Of a DNA stretch of 64,000 nt, positions 32,801 to 45,704 are shown in pieces. A model generated the notes under the pieces. The model was not told the DNA's origin, ran no database searches, and saw only the letters and a list, made by a program, of their open reading frames with translations. A program made the position numbers and the translations under genes. Position 1 is the first letter of the stretch. Every line of letters starts with the position of its first letter. This DNA comes from Mactra quadrangularis (lineage: Eukaryota > Mollusca > Bivalvia > Venerida > Mactridae): contig CM046294.1 of NCBI GenBank assembly GCA_025267735.1, positions 35,371,222 through 35,435,221 on the forward strand. The letters are read 5' to 3'.

Positions 32801-35800
32801 AACCTAAGTGCAAAAAATCACATTCGCACACCGAGTTGCGCCATGGCAACAGAGCCGCAAAGTATACCGTGCAATATGGCTATATAGGCTTTTAGAACAG
32901 CAAAAATAGGCGTCGCCTCCTGGTGTCGGGAGGTTTGCACGCGTTTTTTGCTACCTTAATGTAGTTAGTTGCTTGTTTAAACACATTTTCTCGATGCCCT
33001 ACGTAGTTAGCAACCCATTGACACAAAAATCATACCTGCGCAGTGAGATGCGCGTGGGCTACAGAGCCCCAAATTCGCGTCGCCTTGTAGTGTCGGGAGA
33101 TTTGCACGGGGTTTCTCGGTACCTGAACGTGGTGGGTTTGGTGTTTTAAACACGTTTTTCAGGTGCCCCTAGATGGTTAGCAACCTAAGTGCAAAAAATC
33201 ACATTTCGCACACCGAGTTGCGCCATGGCAACAGAGCCGCAAAGTATACCGTGCAATATGGCTATATAGGGCTTTAGAACAGCAAAAATAGGCGTCGCCT
33301 CCTGGTGTCGGGAGGTTTGCACGCGTTTTTTTGCTACCTTAATGTAGTTAGTTGCTTGTTTAAACACATTTTCCTCGATGCCCTACGTAGTTAGCAACCC
33401 ATTGACACAAAAATCATACCTGCGCAGTGAGATGCGCGTGGGCTACAGAGCCCCAAAGTCGCGTCGCCTTGTAGTGTCGGGAGATTTGCACGGGGTTTCT
33501 CGGTACCTGAACGTGGTGGGTTTGGTGTTTAAACACGTTTTTCAGGTGCCCTAGATGGTTAGCAACCTAAGTGCAAAAAAATCACATTCGCACACCGAGT
33601 TGCGCCATGGCAACAGAGCCGCAAAGTATACCGTGCAATATGGCTATATAGGGCTTTAGAACAGCAAAAATAGGCGTCGCCTCCTGGTGTCGGGAGGTTT
33701 GCACGCGTTTTTTGCTACCTTAATGTAGTTAGTTGCTTGTTTAAAACACATTTTCTCGATGCCCTTACGTAGTTAGCAACCCATTGACACAAAAATCATA
33801 CCTGCGCAGTGAGATGCGCGTGGGCTACAGAGCCCCAAAGTCGCGTCGCCTTGTAGTGTTCGGGAGATTTGCACGGGTTTCTCGGTACCTGAACGTGGTG
33901 GGTTTGGTGTTTAAACACGTTTTTCAGGTGCCCTAGATGGTTAGCAACCTAAGTGCAAAAAATCACATTCGCACACCGAGTTGCGCCATGGCAACAGAGC
34001 CGCAAAGTATACCGTGCAATATGGCTATATAGGGCTTTAGAACAGCAAAAATAGGCGTCGCCTCCTGGTGTCGGGAGGTTTGCACGCGTTTTTTGCTACC
34101 TTAATGTAGTTAGTTGCTTGTTTAAAACACATTTTCCTCGATGCCCTACGTAGTTAGCAACCCATTGACACAAAAAATCACACCTGCGCAGTGAGATGCG
34201 CGTGGGCTACAGAGCCCCAAAGTCGCGTCGCCTTGTAGTGTCGGGAGATTTGCACGGGGTTTCTCGGTACCTGAACGTGGTGGGTTTGGTGTTTAAAACA
34301 CGTTTTTCAGGTGCCCTAGATGGTTAGCAACCTAAGTGCAAAAAATCACATTCGCACACCGAGTTGCGCCATGGCAACAGAGCCGCAAAGTATACCGTGC
34401 AATATGGCTATATAGGGCTTTAGAACAGCAAAAATAGGCGTCGCCTCCTGGTGTCGGGAGGTTTGCACGCGTTTTTTGCTACCTTAATGTAGTTAGTTGC
34501 TTGTTTTAAACACATTTTCTCGATGCCCTACGTAGTTAGCAACCCATTGACACAAAAATCATACCTGCGCAGTGAGATGCGCGTGGGCTACAGAGCCCCA
34601 AAGTCGCGTCGCCTTGCAGTGTCGGGAGATTTGCACGGGGTTTTCTCGGTACCTGAACGTGGTGGGTTTGGTGTTTAAACACGTTTTTCAGGTGCCCTAG
34701 ATGGTTAGCAACCTAAGTGCAAAAAATCACATTCGCACACCGAGTTGCGCCATGGCAACAGAGCCGCAAAGTATACCGTGCAATATGGCTATATAGGGCT
34801 TTAGAACAGCAAAAATAGGCGTCGCCTCCTGGTGTCGGGAGGTTTGCACGCGTTTTTTGCTACCTTAATGTCAGTTAGTTGCTTGTTTAAACACATTTTC
34901 TCGATGCCCTACGTAGTTAGCAACCCATTGACACAAAAATCATACCTGCGCAGTGAGATGCGCGTGGGCTACAGAGCCCCAAAGTCGCGTCGCCTTGTAG
35001 TGTCGGGAGATTTGCACGGGGTTTCTCGGTACCTGAACGTGGTGGGTTTGGTGTTTAAAACACGTTTTTCAGGTGCCCTAGATGGTTAGCAACCTAAGTG
35101 CAAAAAAATCACATTCGCACACCGAGTTGCGCCATGGCAACAGAGCCGCAAAGTATACCGTGCAATATGGCTATATAGGGCTTTAGAACAGCAAAAATAG
35201 GCGTCGCCTCCTGGTGTCGGGGAGGTTTGCACGCGTTTTTTTGCTACCTTAATGTAGTTAGTTGCTTGTTTAAACACATTTTCTCGATGCCCTACGTAGT
35301 TAGCAACCCATTGACACAAAAATCATACCTGCGCAGTGAGATGCGCGTGGGCTACAGAGCCCCAAAGTCGCGTCGCCTTGTAGTGTCGGGAGATTTGCAC
35401 GGGGTTTCTCGGTACCTGAACGTGGTGGGTTTGGTGTTTAAACACGTTTTTCAGGTGCCCTAGATGGTTAGCAACCTAAGTGCAAAAATCACATTCGCAC
35501 ACCGAGTTGCGCCATGGCAACAGAGCCGCAAAGTATACCGTGCAATATGGCTATATAGGGCTTTAGAACAGCAAAAATAGGCGTCGCCTCCTGGTGTCGG
35601 GAGGTTTGCACGCGTTTTTTGCTACCTTAATGTAGTTAGTTGCTTGTTTAAAACACATTTTCTCGATTGCCCTACGTAGTTAGCAACCCATTGACACAAA
35701 AATCATACCTGCGCAGTGAGATGCGCGTGGGCTACAGAGCCCCAAAGTCGCGTCGCCTTGTAGTGTCGGGAGATTTGCACGGGGTTTCTCGGTACCTGAA

Positions 35801-38800
35801 CGTGGTGGGTTTGGTGTTTAAACACGTTTTTCAGGTGCCCTAGATGGTTAGCAACCTAAGTGCAAAAAATCACATTCGCACACCGAGTTGCGCCATGGCA
35901 ACAGAGCCGCAAAGTATACCGTGCAATATGGCTATATAGGGCTTTAGAACAGCAAAAATAGGCGTCGCCTCCTGGTGTCGGGAGGTTTGCACGCGTTTTT
36001 TGCTACCTTAATGTAGTTAGTTGCTTGTTTAAAAACACATTTTCTCGATGCCCTACGTAGTTAGCAACCCATTGACACAAAAATCATACCTGCGCAGTGA
36101 GATGCGCGTGGGCTACAGAGCCCCAAAGTCGCGTCGCCCTTGTAGTGTCGGGAGATTTGCACGGGGTTTCTCGGTACCTGAACGTGGTGGGTTTGGTGTT
36201 TAAACACGTTTTTCAGGTGCCCTAGATGGTTAGCAACCTAAGTGCAAAAAATCACATTCGCACACCGAGTTGCGCCATGGCAACAGAGCCGCAAAGTATA
36301 CCGTGCAATATGGCTATATAGGGCTTTAGAACAGCAAAAATAGGCGTCGCCTCCTGGTGTCGGGAGGTTTGCACGCGTTTTTTTGCTACCTTAATGTAGT
36401 TAGTTGCTTGTTTAAAACACATTTTCTCGATGCCCTACGTAGTTAGCAACCCATTGACACAAAAATCATACCTGCGCAGTGAGATGCGCGTGGGCTACAG
36501 AGCCCCAAATTCGCGTCGCCCTGTAGTGTCGGGAGATTTGCACGGGGTTTCTCGGTACCTGAACGTGGTGGGTTTGGTGTTTAAAACACGTTTTTCAGGT
36601 GCCCTAGATGGTTAGCAACCTAAGTGCAAAAAATCACATTCGCACACCGAGTTGCGCCATGGCAACAGAGCCGCAAAGTATACCGTGCAATATGGCTATA
36701 TAGGGCTTTAGAACAGCAAAAATAGGCGTCGCCTCCTGGTGTCGGGAGGTTTGCACGCGTTTTTTGCTACCTTAATGTAGTTAGTTGCTTGTTTAAACAC
36801 ATTTTCTCGATGCCCTACGTAGTTAGCAACCCATTGACACAAAAATCATACCTGCGCAGTGAGATGCGCGTGGGCTACAGAGCCCCAAAGGTCGCGTCGC
36901 CCTGTAGTGTCGGGAGATTTGCACGGGGTTTCTCGGTACCTGAACGTGGTGGGTTTGGTGTTTAAAACACGTTTTTCAGGTGCCCTAGATGGTTAGCAAC
37001 CTAAGTGCAAAAAATCACATTCGCACACCGAGTTGCGCCATGGCAACAGAGCCGCAAAGTATACCGTGCAATATGGCTATATAGGGCTTTAGAACAGCAA
37101 AAATAGGCGTCGCCTCCTGGTGTCGGGAGGTTTGCACGCGTTTTTTGCTACCTTAATGTAGTTAGTTGCTTGTTTAAAACACATTTTCTCGATGCCCTAC
37201 GTAGTTAGCAACCCATTGACACAAAAATCATACCTGCGCAGTGAGATGCGCGTGGGCTACAGAGCCCCAAATTCGCGTCGCCCTTGTAGTGTCGGGAGAT
37301 TTGCACGGGGTTTCTCGGTACCTGAACGTGGTGGGTTTGGTGTTTAAACACGTTTTTCAGGTGCCCTAGATGGTTAGCAACCTAAGTGCAAAAAATCACA
37401 TTCGCACACCGAGTTGCGCCATGGCAACAGAGCCGCAAAGTATACCGTGCAATATGGCTATATAGGGCTTTAGAACAGCAAAAATAGGCGTCGCCTCCTG
37501 GTGTCGGGAGGTTTGCACGCGTTTTTTGCTACCTTAATGTAGTTAGTTGCTTGTTTAAACACATTTTCTCGATGCCCTACGTAGTTAGCAACCCATTGAC
37601 ACAAAAATCATACCTGCGCAGTGAGATGCGCGTGGGCTACAGAGCCCCAAAGTCGCGTCGCCTTGTAGTGTCGGGAGATTTGCACGGGGTTTCTCGGTAC
37701 CTGAACGTGGTGGGTTTGGTGTTTAAACACGTTTTTCAGGTGCCCTAGATGGTTAGCAACCTAAGTGCAAAAAATCACATTCGCACACCGAGTTGCGCCA
37801 TGGCAACAGAGCCGCAAAGTATAACCGTGCAATATGGCTATATAGGGCTTTAGAACAGCAAAAATAGGCGTCGCCTCCTGGTGTCGGGAGGTTTGCACGC
37901 GTTTTTTGCTACCTTAATGTAGTTAGTTGCTTGTTTAAACACATTTTCTCGATGCCCTACGTAGTTAGCAACCCATTGACACAAAAATCACACCTGCGCA
38001 GTGAGATGCGCGTGGGCTACAGAGCCCCAAAGTCGCGTCGCCTTGTAGTGTCGGGAGATTTGCACGGGGTTTCTCGGTACCTGAACGTGGTGGGTTTGGT
38101 GTTTAAACACGTTTTTTCAGGTGCCCCTAGATGGTTAGCAACCTAAGTGCAAAAAATCACATTCGCACACCGAGTTGCGCCATGGCAACAGAGCCGCAAA
38201 GTATACCGTGCAATATGGCTATATAGGGCTTTAGAACAGCAAAAATAGGCGTCGCCTCCTGGTGTCGGGAGGTTTGCACGCGTTTTTTGCTACCTTAATG
38301 TAGTTAGTTGCTTGTTTAAACACATTTTCTCGATGCCCCTACGTAGTTAGCAACCCATTGACACAAAAATCATCACCTGCGCAGTGAGATGCGCGTGGGC
38401 TACAGAGCCCCAAAGTCGCGTCGCCTTGTAGTGTCGGGAGATTTGCACGGGGTTTCTCGGTACCTGAACGTGGTGGGTTTTGGTGTTTAAAACACGTTTT
38501 CTTCAGGTGCCCTAGATGGTTAGCAACCTAAGTGCAAAAAATCACATTCGCACACCGAGTTGCGCCATGGCAACAGAGCCGCAAAGTATACCGTGCAATA
38601 TGGCTATATAGGGCTTTAGAACAGCAAAAATAGGCGTCGCCTCCTGGTGTCGGGAGGTTTGCACGCGTTTTTTGCTACCCTTAATGTAGTTAGTTGCTTG
38701 TTTAAACCACATTTTCTCGATGCCCTACGTAGTTAGCAACCCATTGACACAAAAATCATACCTGCGCAGTGAGATGCGCGTGGGCTACAGAGCCCCAAAG

Positions 38801-41800
38801 TCGCGTCGCCTTGTAGTGTCGGGAGATTTGCACGGGGTTTCTCGGTACCTGAACGTGGTGGGTTTGGTGTTTAAACACGTTTTTCAGGTGCCCTAGATGG
38901 TTAGCAACCTAAGTGCAAAAAATCACATTCGCACACCGAGTTGCGCCATGGCAACAGAGCCGCAAAGTATACCGTGCAATATGGCTATATAGGGCTTTAG
39001 AACAGCAAAAATAGGCGTCGCCTCCTGGTGTCGGGAGGTTTGCACGCGTTTTTTGCTACCTTAATGTAGTTAGTTGCTTGTTTAAAACACATTTTCCTCG
39101 ATGCCCTACGTAGTTAGCAACCCATTGACACAAAAATCATACCTGCGCAGTGAGATGCGCGTGGGCTACAGAGCCCCAAAGTCGCGTCGCCTTGTAGTGT
39201 CGGGAGATTTGCACGGGGTTTCTCGGTACCTGAACGTGGTGGGTTTGGTGTTTAAACACGTTTTTCAGGTGCCCTAGATGGTTAGCAACCTAAGTGCAAA
39301 AAATCACATTCGCACACCGAGTTGCGCCATGGCAACAGAGCCGCAAAGTATACCGTGCAATATGGCTATATAGGGCTTTAGAACAGCAAAAATAGGCGTC
39401 GCCTCCTGGTGTCGGGAGGTTTGCACGCGTTTTTTGCTACCTTAATGTAGTTAGTTGCTTGTTTAAACACATTTTCTCGATGCCCTACGTAGTTAGCAAC
39501 CCATTGACACAAAAATCATACCTGCGCAGTGAGATGCGCGTGGGCTACAGAGCCCCAAAGTCGCGTCGCCCTGGTAGTGTCGGGAGATTTGCACGGGGTT
39601 TCTCGGTACCTGAACGTGGTGGGTTTGGTGTTTAAACACGTTTTTTCAGGTGCCCTAGATGGTTAGCAACCTAAGTGCAAAAAATCACATTCGCACACCG
39701 AGTTGCGCCATGGCAACAGAGCCGCAAAGTATACCGTGCAATATGGCTATATAGGGCTTTAGAACAGCAAAAATAGGCGTCGCCCTCCTGGTGTCGGGAG
39801 GTTTGCACGCGTTTTTTGCTACCTTAATGTAGTTAGTTGCTTGTTTAAACACCATTTTCCTCGATGCCCTACGTAGTTAGCAACCCATTGACACAAAAAT
39901 CATACCTGCGCAGTGAGATGCGCGTGGGCTTACAGAGCCCCAAAGTCGCGTCGCCTTGTAGTGTCGGGAGATTTGCACGGGGTTTCTCGGTACCTGAACG
40001 TGGTGGGTTTGGTGTTTAAACACGTTTTTCAGGTGCCCTAGATGGTTAGCAACCTAAGTGCAAAAAATCACATTCGCACACCGAGTTGCGCCATGGCAAC
40101 AGAGCCGCAAAGTATACCGTGCAATATGGCTATATAGGGCTTTAGAACAGCAAAAATAGGCGTCGCCTCCTGGTGTCGGGAGGTTTGCACGCGTTTTTTG
40201 CTACCTTAATGTAGTTAGTTGCTTGTTTAAACACATTTTCTCGATGCCCTACGTAGTTAGCAACCCATTGACACAAAAATCACACCTGCGCAGTGAGATG
40301 CGCGTGGGCTACAGAGCCCCAAAGTCGCGTCGCCCTGTAGTGTCGGGAGATTTGCACGGGGTTTCTCGGTACCTGAACGTGGTGGGTTTGGTGTTTAAAC
40401 ACGTTTTTCAGGTGCCCTAGATGGTTAGCAACCTAAGTGCAAAAAAATCACATTCGCACACCGAGTTGCGCCATGGCAACAGAGCCGCAAAGTATACCGT
40501 GCAATATGGCTATATAGGGCTTTAGAACAGCAAAAATAGGCGTCGCCTCCTGGTGTCGGGAGGTTTGCACGCGTTTTTTGCTACCTTAATGTAGTTAGTT
40601 GCTTGTTTAAACACATTTTCTCGATGCCCTACGTAGTTAGCAACCCATTGACACAAAAATCACTACCTGCGCAGTGAGATGCGCGTGGGCTACAGAGCCC
40701 CAAAGTCGCGTCGCCTTGTAGTGTCGGGAGATTTGCACGGGGTTTCTCGGTACCTGAACGTGGTGGGTTTGGTGTTTAAACACGTTTTTCAGGTGCCCTA
40801 GATGGTTAGCAACCTAAGTGCAAAAAATCACATTCGCACACCGAGTTGCGCCATGGCAACAGAGCCGCAAAGTATACCGTGCAATATGGCTATATAGGGC
40901 TTTAGAACAGCAAAAATAGGCGTCGCCTCCTGGTGTCGGGAGGTTTGCACGCGTTTTTTGCTACCTTAATGTAGTTAGTTGCTTGTTTAAACACATTTTT
41001 CTCGATGCCCTACGTAGTTAGCAACCCATTGACACAAAAAATCATACCTGCGCAGTGAGATGCGCGTGGGCTACAGAGCCCCAAAGTCGCGTCGCCTTGT
41101 AGTGTCGGGAGATTTGCACGGGGTTTCTCGGTACCTGAACGTGGTGGGTTTGGTGTTTAAACACGTTTTTCAGGTGCCCTAGATGGTTAGCAACCTAAGT
41201 GCAAAAAATCACATTCGCACACCGAGTTGCGCCATGGCAACAGAGCCGCAAAGTATACCGTGCAATATGGCTATATAGGGCTTTAGAACAGCAAAAATAG
41301 GCGTCGCCTCCTGGTGTCGGGAGGTTTTGCACGCGTTTTTTTGCTACCTTAATGTAGTTAGTTGCTTGTTTAAACACATTTTCTCGATGCCCTACGTAGT
41401 TAGCAACCCATTGACACAAAAATCATACCTGCGCAGTGAGATGCGCGTGGGCTACAGAGCCCCAAAGTCGCGTCGCCTTGTAGTGTCGGGAGATTTGCAC
41501 GGGGTTTCTCGGTACCTGAACGTGGTGGGTTTGGTGTTTAAACACGTTTTTCAGGTGCCCTAGATGGTTAGCAACCTAAGTGCAAAAAATCACATTCGCA
41601 CACCGAGTTGCGCCATGGCAACAGAGCCGCAAAGTATACCGTGCAATATGGCTATATAGGGCTTTAGAACCAGCAAAAATAGGCGTCGCCTCCTGGTGTC
41701 GGGAGGTTTGCACGCGTTTTTTGCTACCTTAATGTAGTTAGTTGCTTGTTTAAACACATTTTCCTCGATGCCCTACGTAGTTAGCAACCCATTGACACAA

Positions 41801-44800
41801 AAATCATACCTGCGCAGTGAGATGCGCGTGGGCTACAGAGCCCCAAAGTCGCGTCGCCTGTAGTGTCGGGAGATTTGCACGGGGTTTCTCGGTACCTGAA
41901 CGTGGTGGGTTTGGTGTTTAAACACGTTTTTCAGGTGCCCTAGATGGTTAGCAACCTAAGTGCAAAAAAATCACATTCCGCACACCGAGTTGCGCCATGG
42001 CAACAGAGCCGCAAAGTATACCGTGCAATATGGCTATATAGGGCTTTAGAACAGCAAAAATAGGCGTCGCCTCCTGGTGTCGGGAGGTTTGCACGCGTTT
42101 TTTGCTACCTTAATGTAGTTAGTTGCTTGTTTAAACACATTTTCCTCGATGCCCTACGTAGTTAGCAACCCATTGACACAAAAATCATACCTGCGCAGTG
42201 AGATGCGCGTGGGCTACAGAGCCCCAAAGTCGCGTCGCCTTGTAGTGTCGGGAGATTTGCACGGGGTTTCTCGGTACCCTGAACGTGGTGGGTTTGGTGT
42301 TTAAACACGTTTTTCAGGTGCCCTAGATGGTTAGCAACCTAAGTGCAAAAAATCACATTCGCACACCGAGTTGCGCCATGGCAACAGAGCCGCAAAGTAT
42401 ACCGTGCAATATGGCTATATAGGGCTTTAGAACAGCAAAAATAGGCGTCGCCTCCTGGTGTCGGGAGGTTTGCACGCGTTTTTTGCTACCTTAATGTAGT
42501 TAGTTGCTTGTTTAAACACATTTTCTCGATGCCCTACGTAGTTAGCAACCCATTGACACAAAAATCATACCTGCGCAGTGAGATGCGCCGTGGGCTACAG
42601 AGCCCCAAAAGTCGCGTCGCCCTGTAGTGTCGGGAGATTTGCACGGGGTTTCTCGGTACCTGAACGTGGTGGGTTTGGTGTTTAAACACGTTTTTCAGGT
42701 GCCCTAGATGGTTAGCAACCTAAGTGCAAAAAATCACATTCGCACACCGAGTTGCGCCATGGCAACAGAGCCGCAAAGTATACCGTGCAATATGGCTATA
42801 TAGGGCTTTAGAACAGCAAAAATAGGCGTCGCCTCCTGGTGTCGGGAGGTTTGCACGCGTTTTTTGCTACCTTAATGTAGTTAGTTGCTTGTTTAAACAC
42901 ATTTTCTCGATGCCCTACGTAGTTAGCAACCCATTGACACAAAAATCATACCTGCGCAGTGAGATGCGCGTGGGCTACAGAGCCCCAAAGTCGCGTCGCC
43001 TTGTAGTGTCGGGAGATTTGCACGGGGTTTCTCGGTACCTGAACGTGGTGGGTTTGGTGTTTAAACACGTTTTTCAGGTGCCCTAGATGGTTAGCAACCT
43101 AAGTGCAAAAAATCACATTCGCACACCGAGTTGCGCCATGGCAACAGAGCCGCAAAGTATACCGTGCAATATGGCTATATAGGGCTTTAGAACAGCAAAA
43201 ATAGGGCGTCGCCTCCTGGTGTCGGGAGGTTTGCACGCGTTTTTTGCTACCTTAATGTTAGTTAGTTGCTTGTTTAAACACATTTTCTCGATGCCCTACG
43301 TAGTTAGCAACCCATTGACACAAAAATCATACCTGCGCAGTGAGATGCGCGTGGGCTACAGAGCCCCAAAGTCGCGTCGCCCTGTAGTGTCGGGAGATTT
43401 GCACGGGGTTTCTCGGTACCTGAACGTGGTGGGTTTGGTGTTTAAACACGTTTTTTCAGGTGCCCTAGATGGTTAGCAACCTAAGTGCAAAAAATCACAT
43501 TCGCACACCGAGTTGCGCCATGGCAACAGAGCCGCAAAGTATACCGTGCAATATGGCTATATAGGGCTTTAGAACAGCAAAAATAGGCGTCGCCTCCTGG
43601 TGTCGGGAGGTTTGCACGCGTTTTTTTGCTACCTTAATGTAGTTAGTTGCTTGTTTAAACACATTTTCTCGATGCCCTACGTAGTTAGCAACCCATTGAC
43701 ACAAAAATCATACCTGCGCAGTGAGATGCGCGTGGGCTACAGAGCCCCAAAGTCGCGTCGCCTTGTAGTGTCGGGAGATTTGCACGGGGTTTCTCGGTAC
43801 CTGAACGTGGTGGGTTTGGTGTTTAAACACGTTTTTTCAGGTGCCCTAGATGGTTAGCAACCTAAGTGCAAAAAATCACATTCGCACACCGAGTTGCGCC
43901 ATGGCAACAGAGCCGCAAAGTATACCGTGCAATATGGCTATATAGGGCTTTAGAACAGCAAAAATAGGCGTCGCCTCCTGGTGTCGGGAGGTTTGCACGC
44001 GTTTTTTGCTACCTTAATGTAGTTAGTTGCTTGTTTAAACACATTTTCTCGATGCCCTACGTAGTTAGCAACCCATTTGACACAAAAATCATACCTGCGG
44101 CAGTGAGATGCGCGTGGGCTACAGAGCCCCCAAAGTCGCGTCGCCTTGTAGTGTCGGGAGATTTGCACGGGGTTTCTCGGTACCTGAACGTGGTGGGTTT
44201 GGTGTTTAAAACACGTTTTTCAGGTGCCCTAGATGGTTAGCAACCTAAGTGCAAAAAATCACATTCGCACACCGAGTTTGCGCCATTGGCAACAGAGCCG
44301 CAAAGTATACCGTGCAATATGGCTATATAGGGCTTTAGAACAGCAAAAATAGGCGTCGCCTCCTGGTGTCGGGAGGTTTGCACGCGTTTTTTGCTACCTT
44401 AATGTAGTTAGTTGCTTGTTTAAACACATTTTCTCGATGCCCTACGTAGTTAGCAACCCATTGACACAAAAATCATACCTGCGCAGTGAGATGCGCGTGG
44501 GCTACAGAGCCCCAAAGTCGCGTCGCCTTGTAGTGTCGGGAGATTTGCACGGGGTTTCTCGGTACCTGAACGTGGTGGGTTTGGTGTTTAAACACGTTTT
44601 TCAGGTGCCCTAGATGGTTAGCAACCTAAGTGCAAAAAATCACAATTCGCACACCGAGTTGCGCCATGGCAACAGAGCCGCAAAGTATACCGTGCAATAT
44701 GGCTATATAGGGCTTTAGAACAGCAAAAAATAGGCGTCGCCTCCTGGTGTCGGGAGGTTTGCACGCGTTTTTTGCTACCTTAATGTAGTTAGTTGCTTGT

Positions 44801-45604
44801 TTAAACACATTTTCTCGATGCCCCTACGTAGTTAGGCAACCCATTGACACAAAAATCATACCTGCGCAGTGAGATGCGCGTGGGCTACAGAGCCCCAAAG
44901 CTCGCGTCGCCTTGTAGTGTCGGGAGATTTGCACGGGGTTTCTCGGTACCTGAACGTGGTGGGTTTGGGTGTTTAAACACGTTTTTCAGGTGCCCTAGAT
45001 GGTTAGCAACCTAAGTGCAAAAAATCACATTCGCACACCGAGTTGCGCCATGGCAACAGAGCCGCAAAGTATACCGTGCAATATGGCTATATAGGGCTTT
45101 AGAACAGCAAAAATAGGCGTCGGCCTCCTGGTGTCGGGAGGTTTGCACGCGTTTTTTGCTACCTTAATGTAGTTAGTTGCTTGTTTAAACACATTTTCCC
45201 TCGATGCCCTACGTAGTTAGCAACCCATTGACCACAAAAATCATACCTGCGCAGTGAGATGCGCGTGGGCTACAGAGCCCCAAAGTCGCGTCCGCCTTGT
45301 AGTGTCGGGAGATTTGCACGGGGTTTCTCGGTACCTGAACGTGGTGGGTTTGGTGTTTAAACACGTTTTTCAGGTGCCCTAGATGGTTAGCAAACCTAAG
45401 TGCAAAAAATCACATTCGCACACCGAGTTGCGCCATGGCAACAGAGCCGCAAAGTATTACCGTGCAATATGGCTATATAGGGCTTTAGAACAAGCAAAAA
45501 TAGCGTCGCCTCCTGGTGTCGGGAGGTTTGCACGCGTTTTTTGCTACCTTAATGTAGTTAGTTGCTTGTTTAAACACATTTTCTCGATGCCCTACGTAGT
45601 TAGC

Positions 45605-45704
45605 NNNNNNNNNNNNNNNNNNNNNNNNNNNNNNNNNNNNNNNNNNNNNNNNNNNNNNNNNNNNNNNNNNNNNNNNNNNNNNNNNNNNNNNNNNNNNNNN
45701 NNNN
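45605..45704. other. Assembly gap, exactly 100 N
   Basis: A round 100-N run is the conventional mark of a scaffold gap of unknown size. Satellite runs into it from the left; the sequence on its right is unrelated AT-rich DNA, so array length, distance and relative orientation across the gap are not established. Confidence 0.97.

Larger units (their letters stand above)
23905..45604 (+). repeat. Left satellite array, 379-bp units, about 57 copies
   Basis: Head-to-tail copies of a 379-bp unit. From 24242 to 30306 the spacing is exactly 379 bp for 16 successive units, with only a few substitutions. From about 30480 onward single-base insertions appear in nearly every unit: between 30306 and 44416 there are 37 units and a net excess of 87 bp. 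The array ends at the N gap, so its true length is unknown. The open frames inside (65 codons, MFKHIFSMPYVVSNP...) recur with the unit but cannot be continuous because 379 is not a multiple of three; there is no evidence that they are genes. Confidence 0.97.

Noticed and set aside
24242..45600. Recurring 65-codon frames in the left array as a tandem gene family
   Set aside because: They repeat only because the satellite repeats; 379 is not a multiple of three, there is no ATG context, domain or splice signal, and the subfamily differences change amino acids freely.
23905..45604. CRISPR-like array
   Set aside because: The whole 379-bp unit is repeated with no variable spacers, and the context is eukaryotic.
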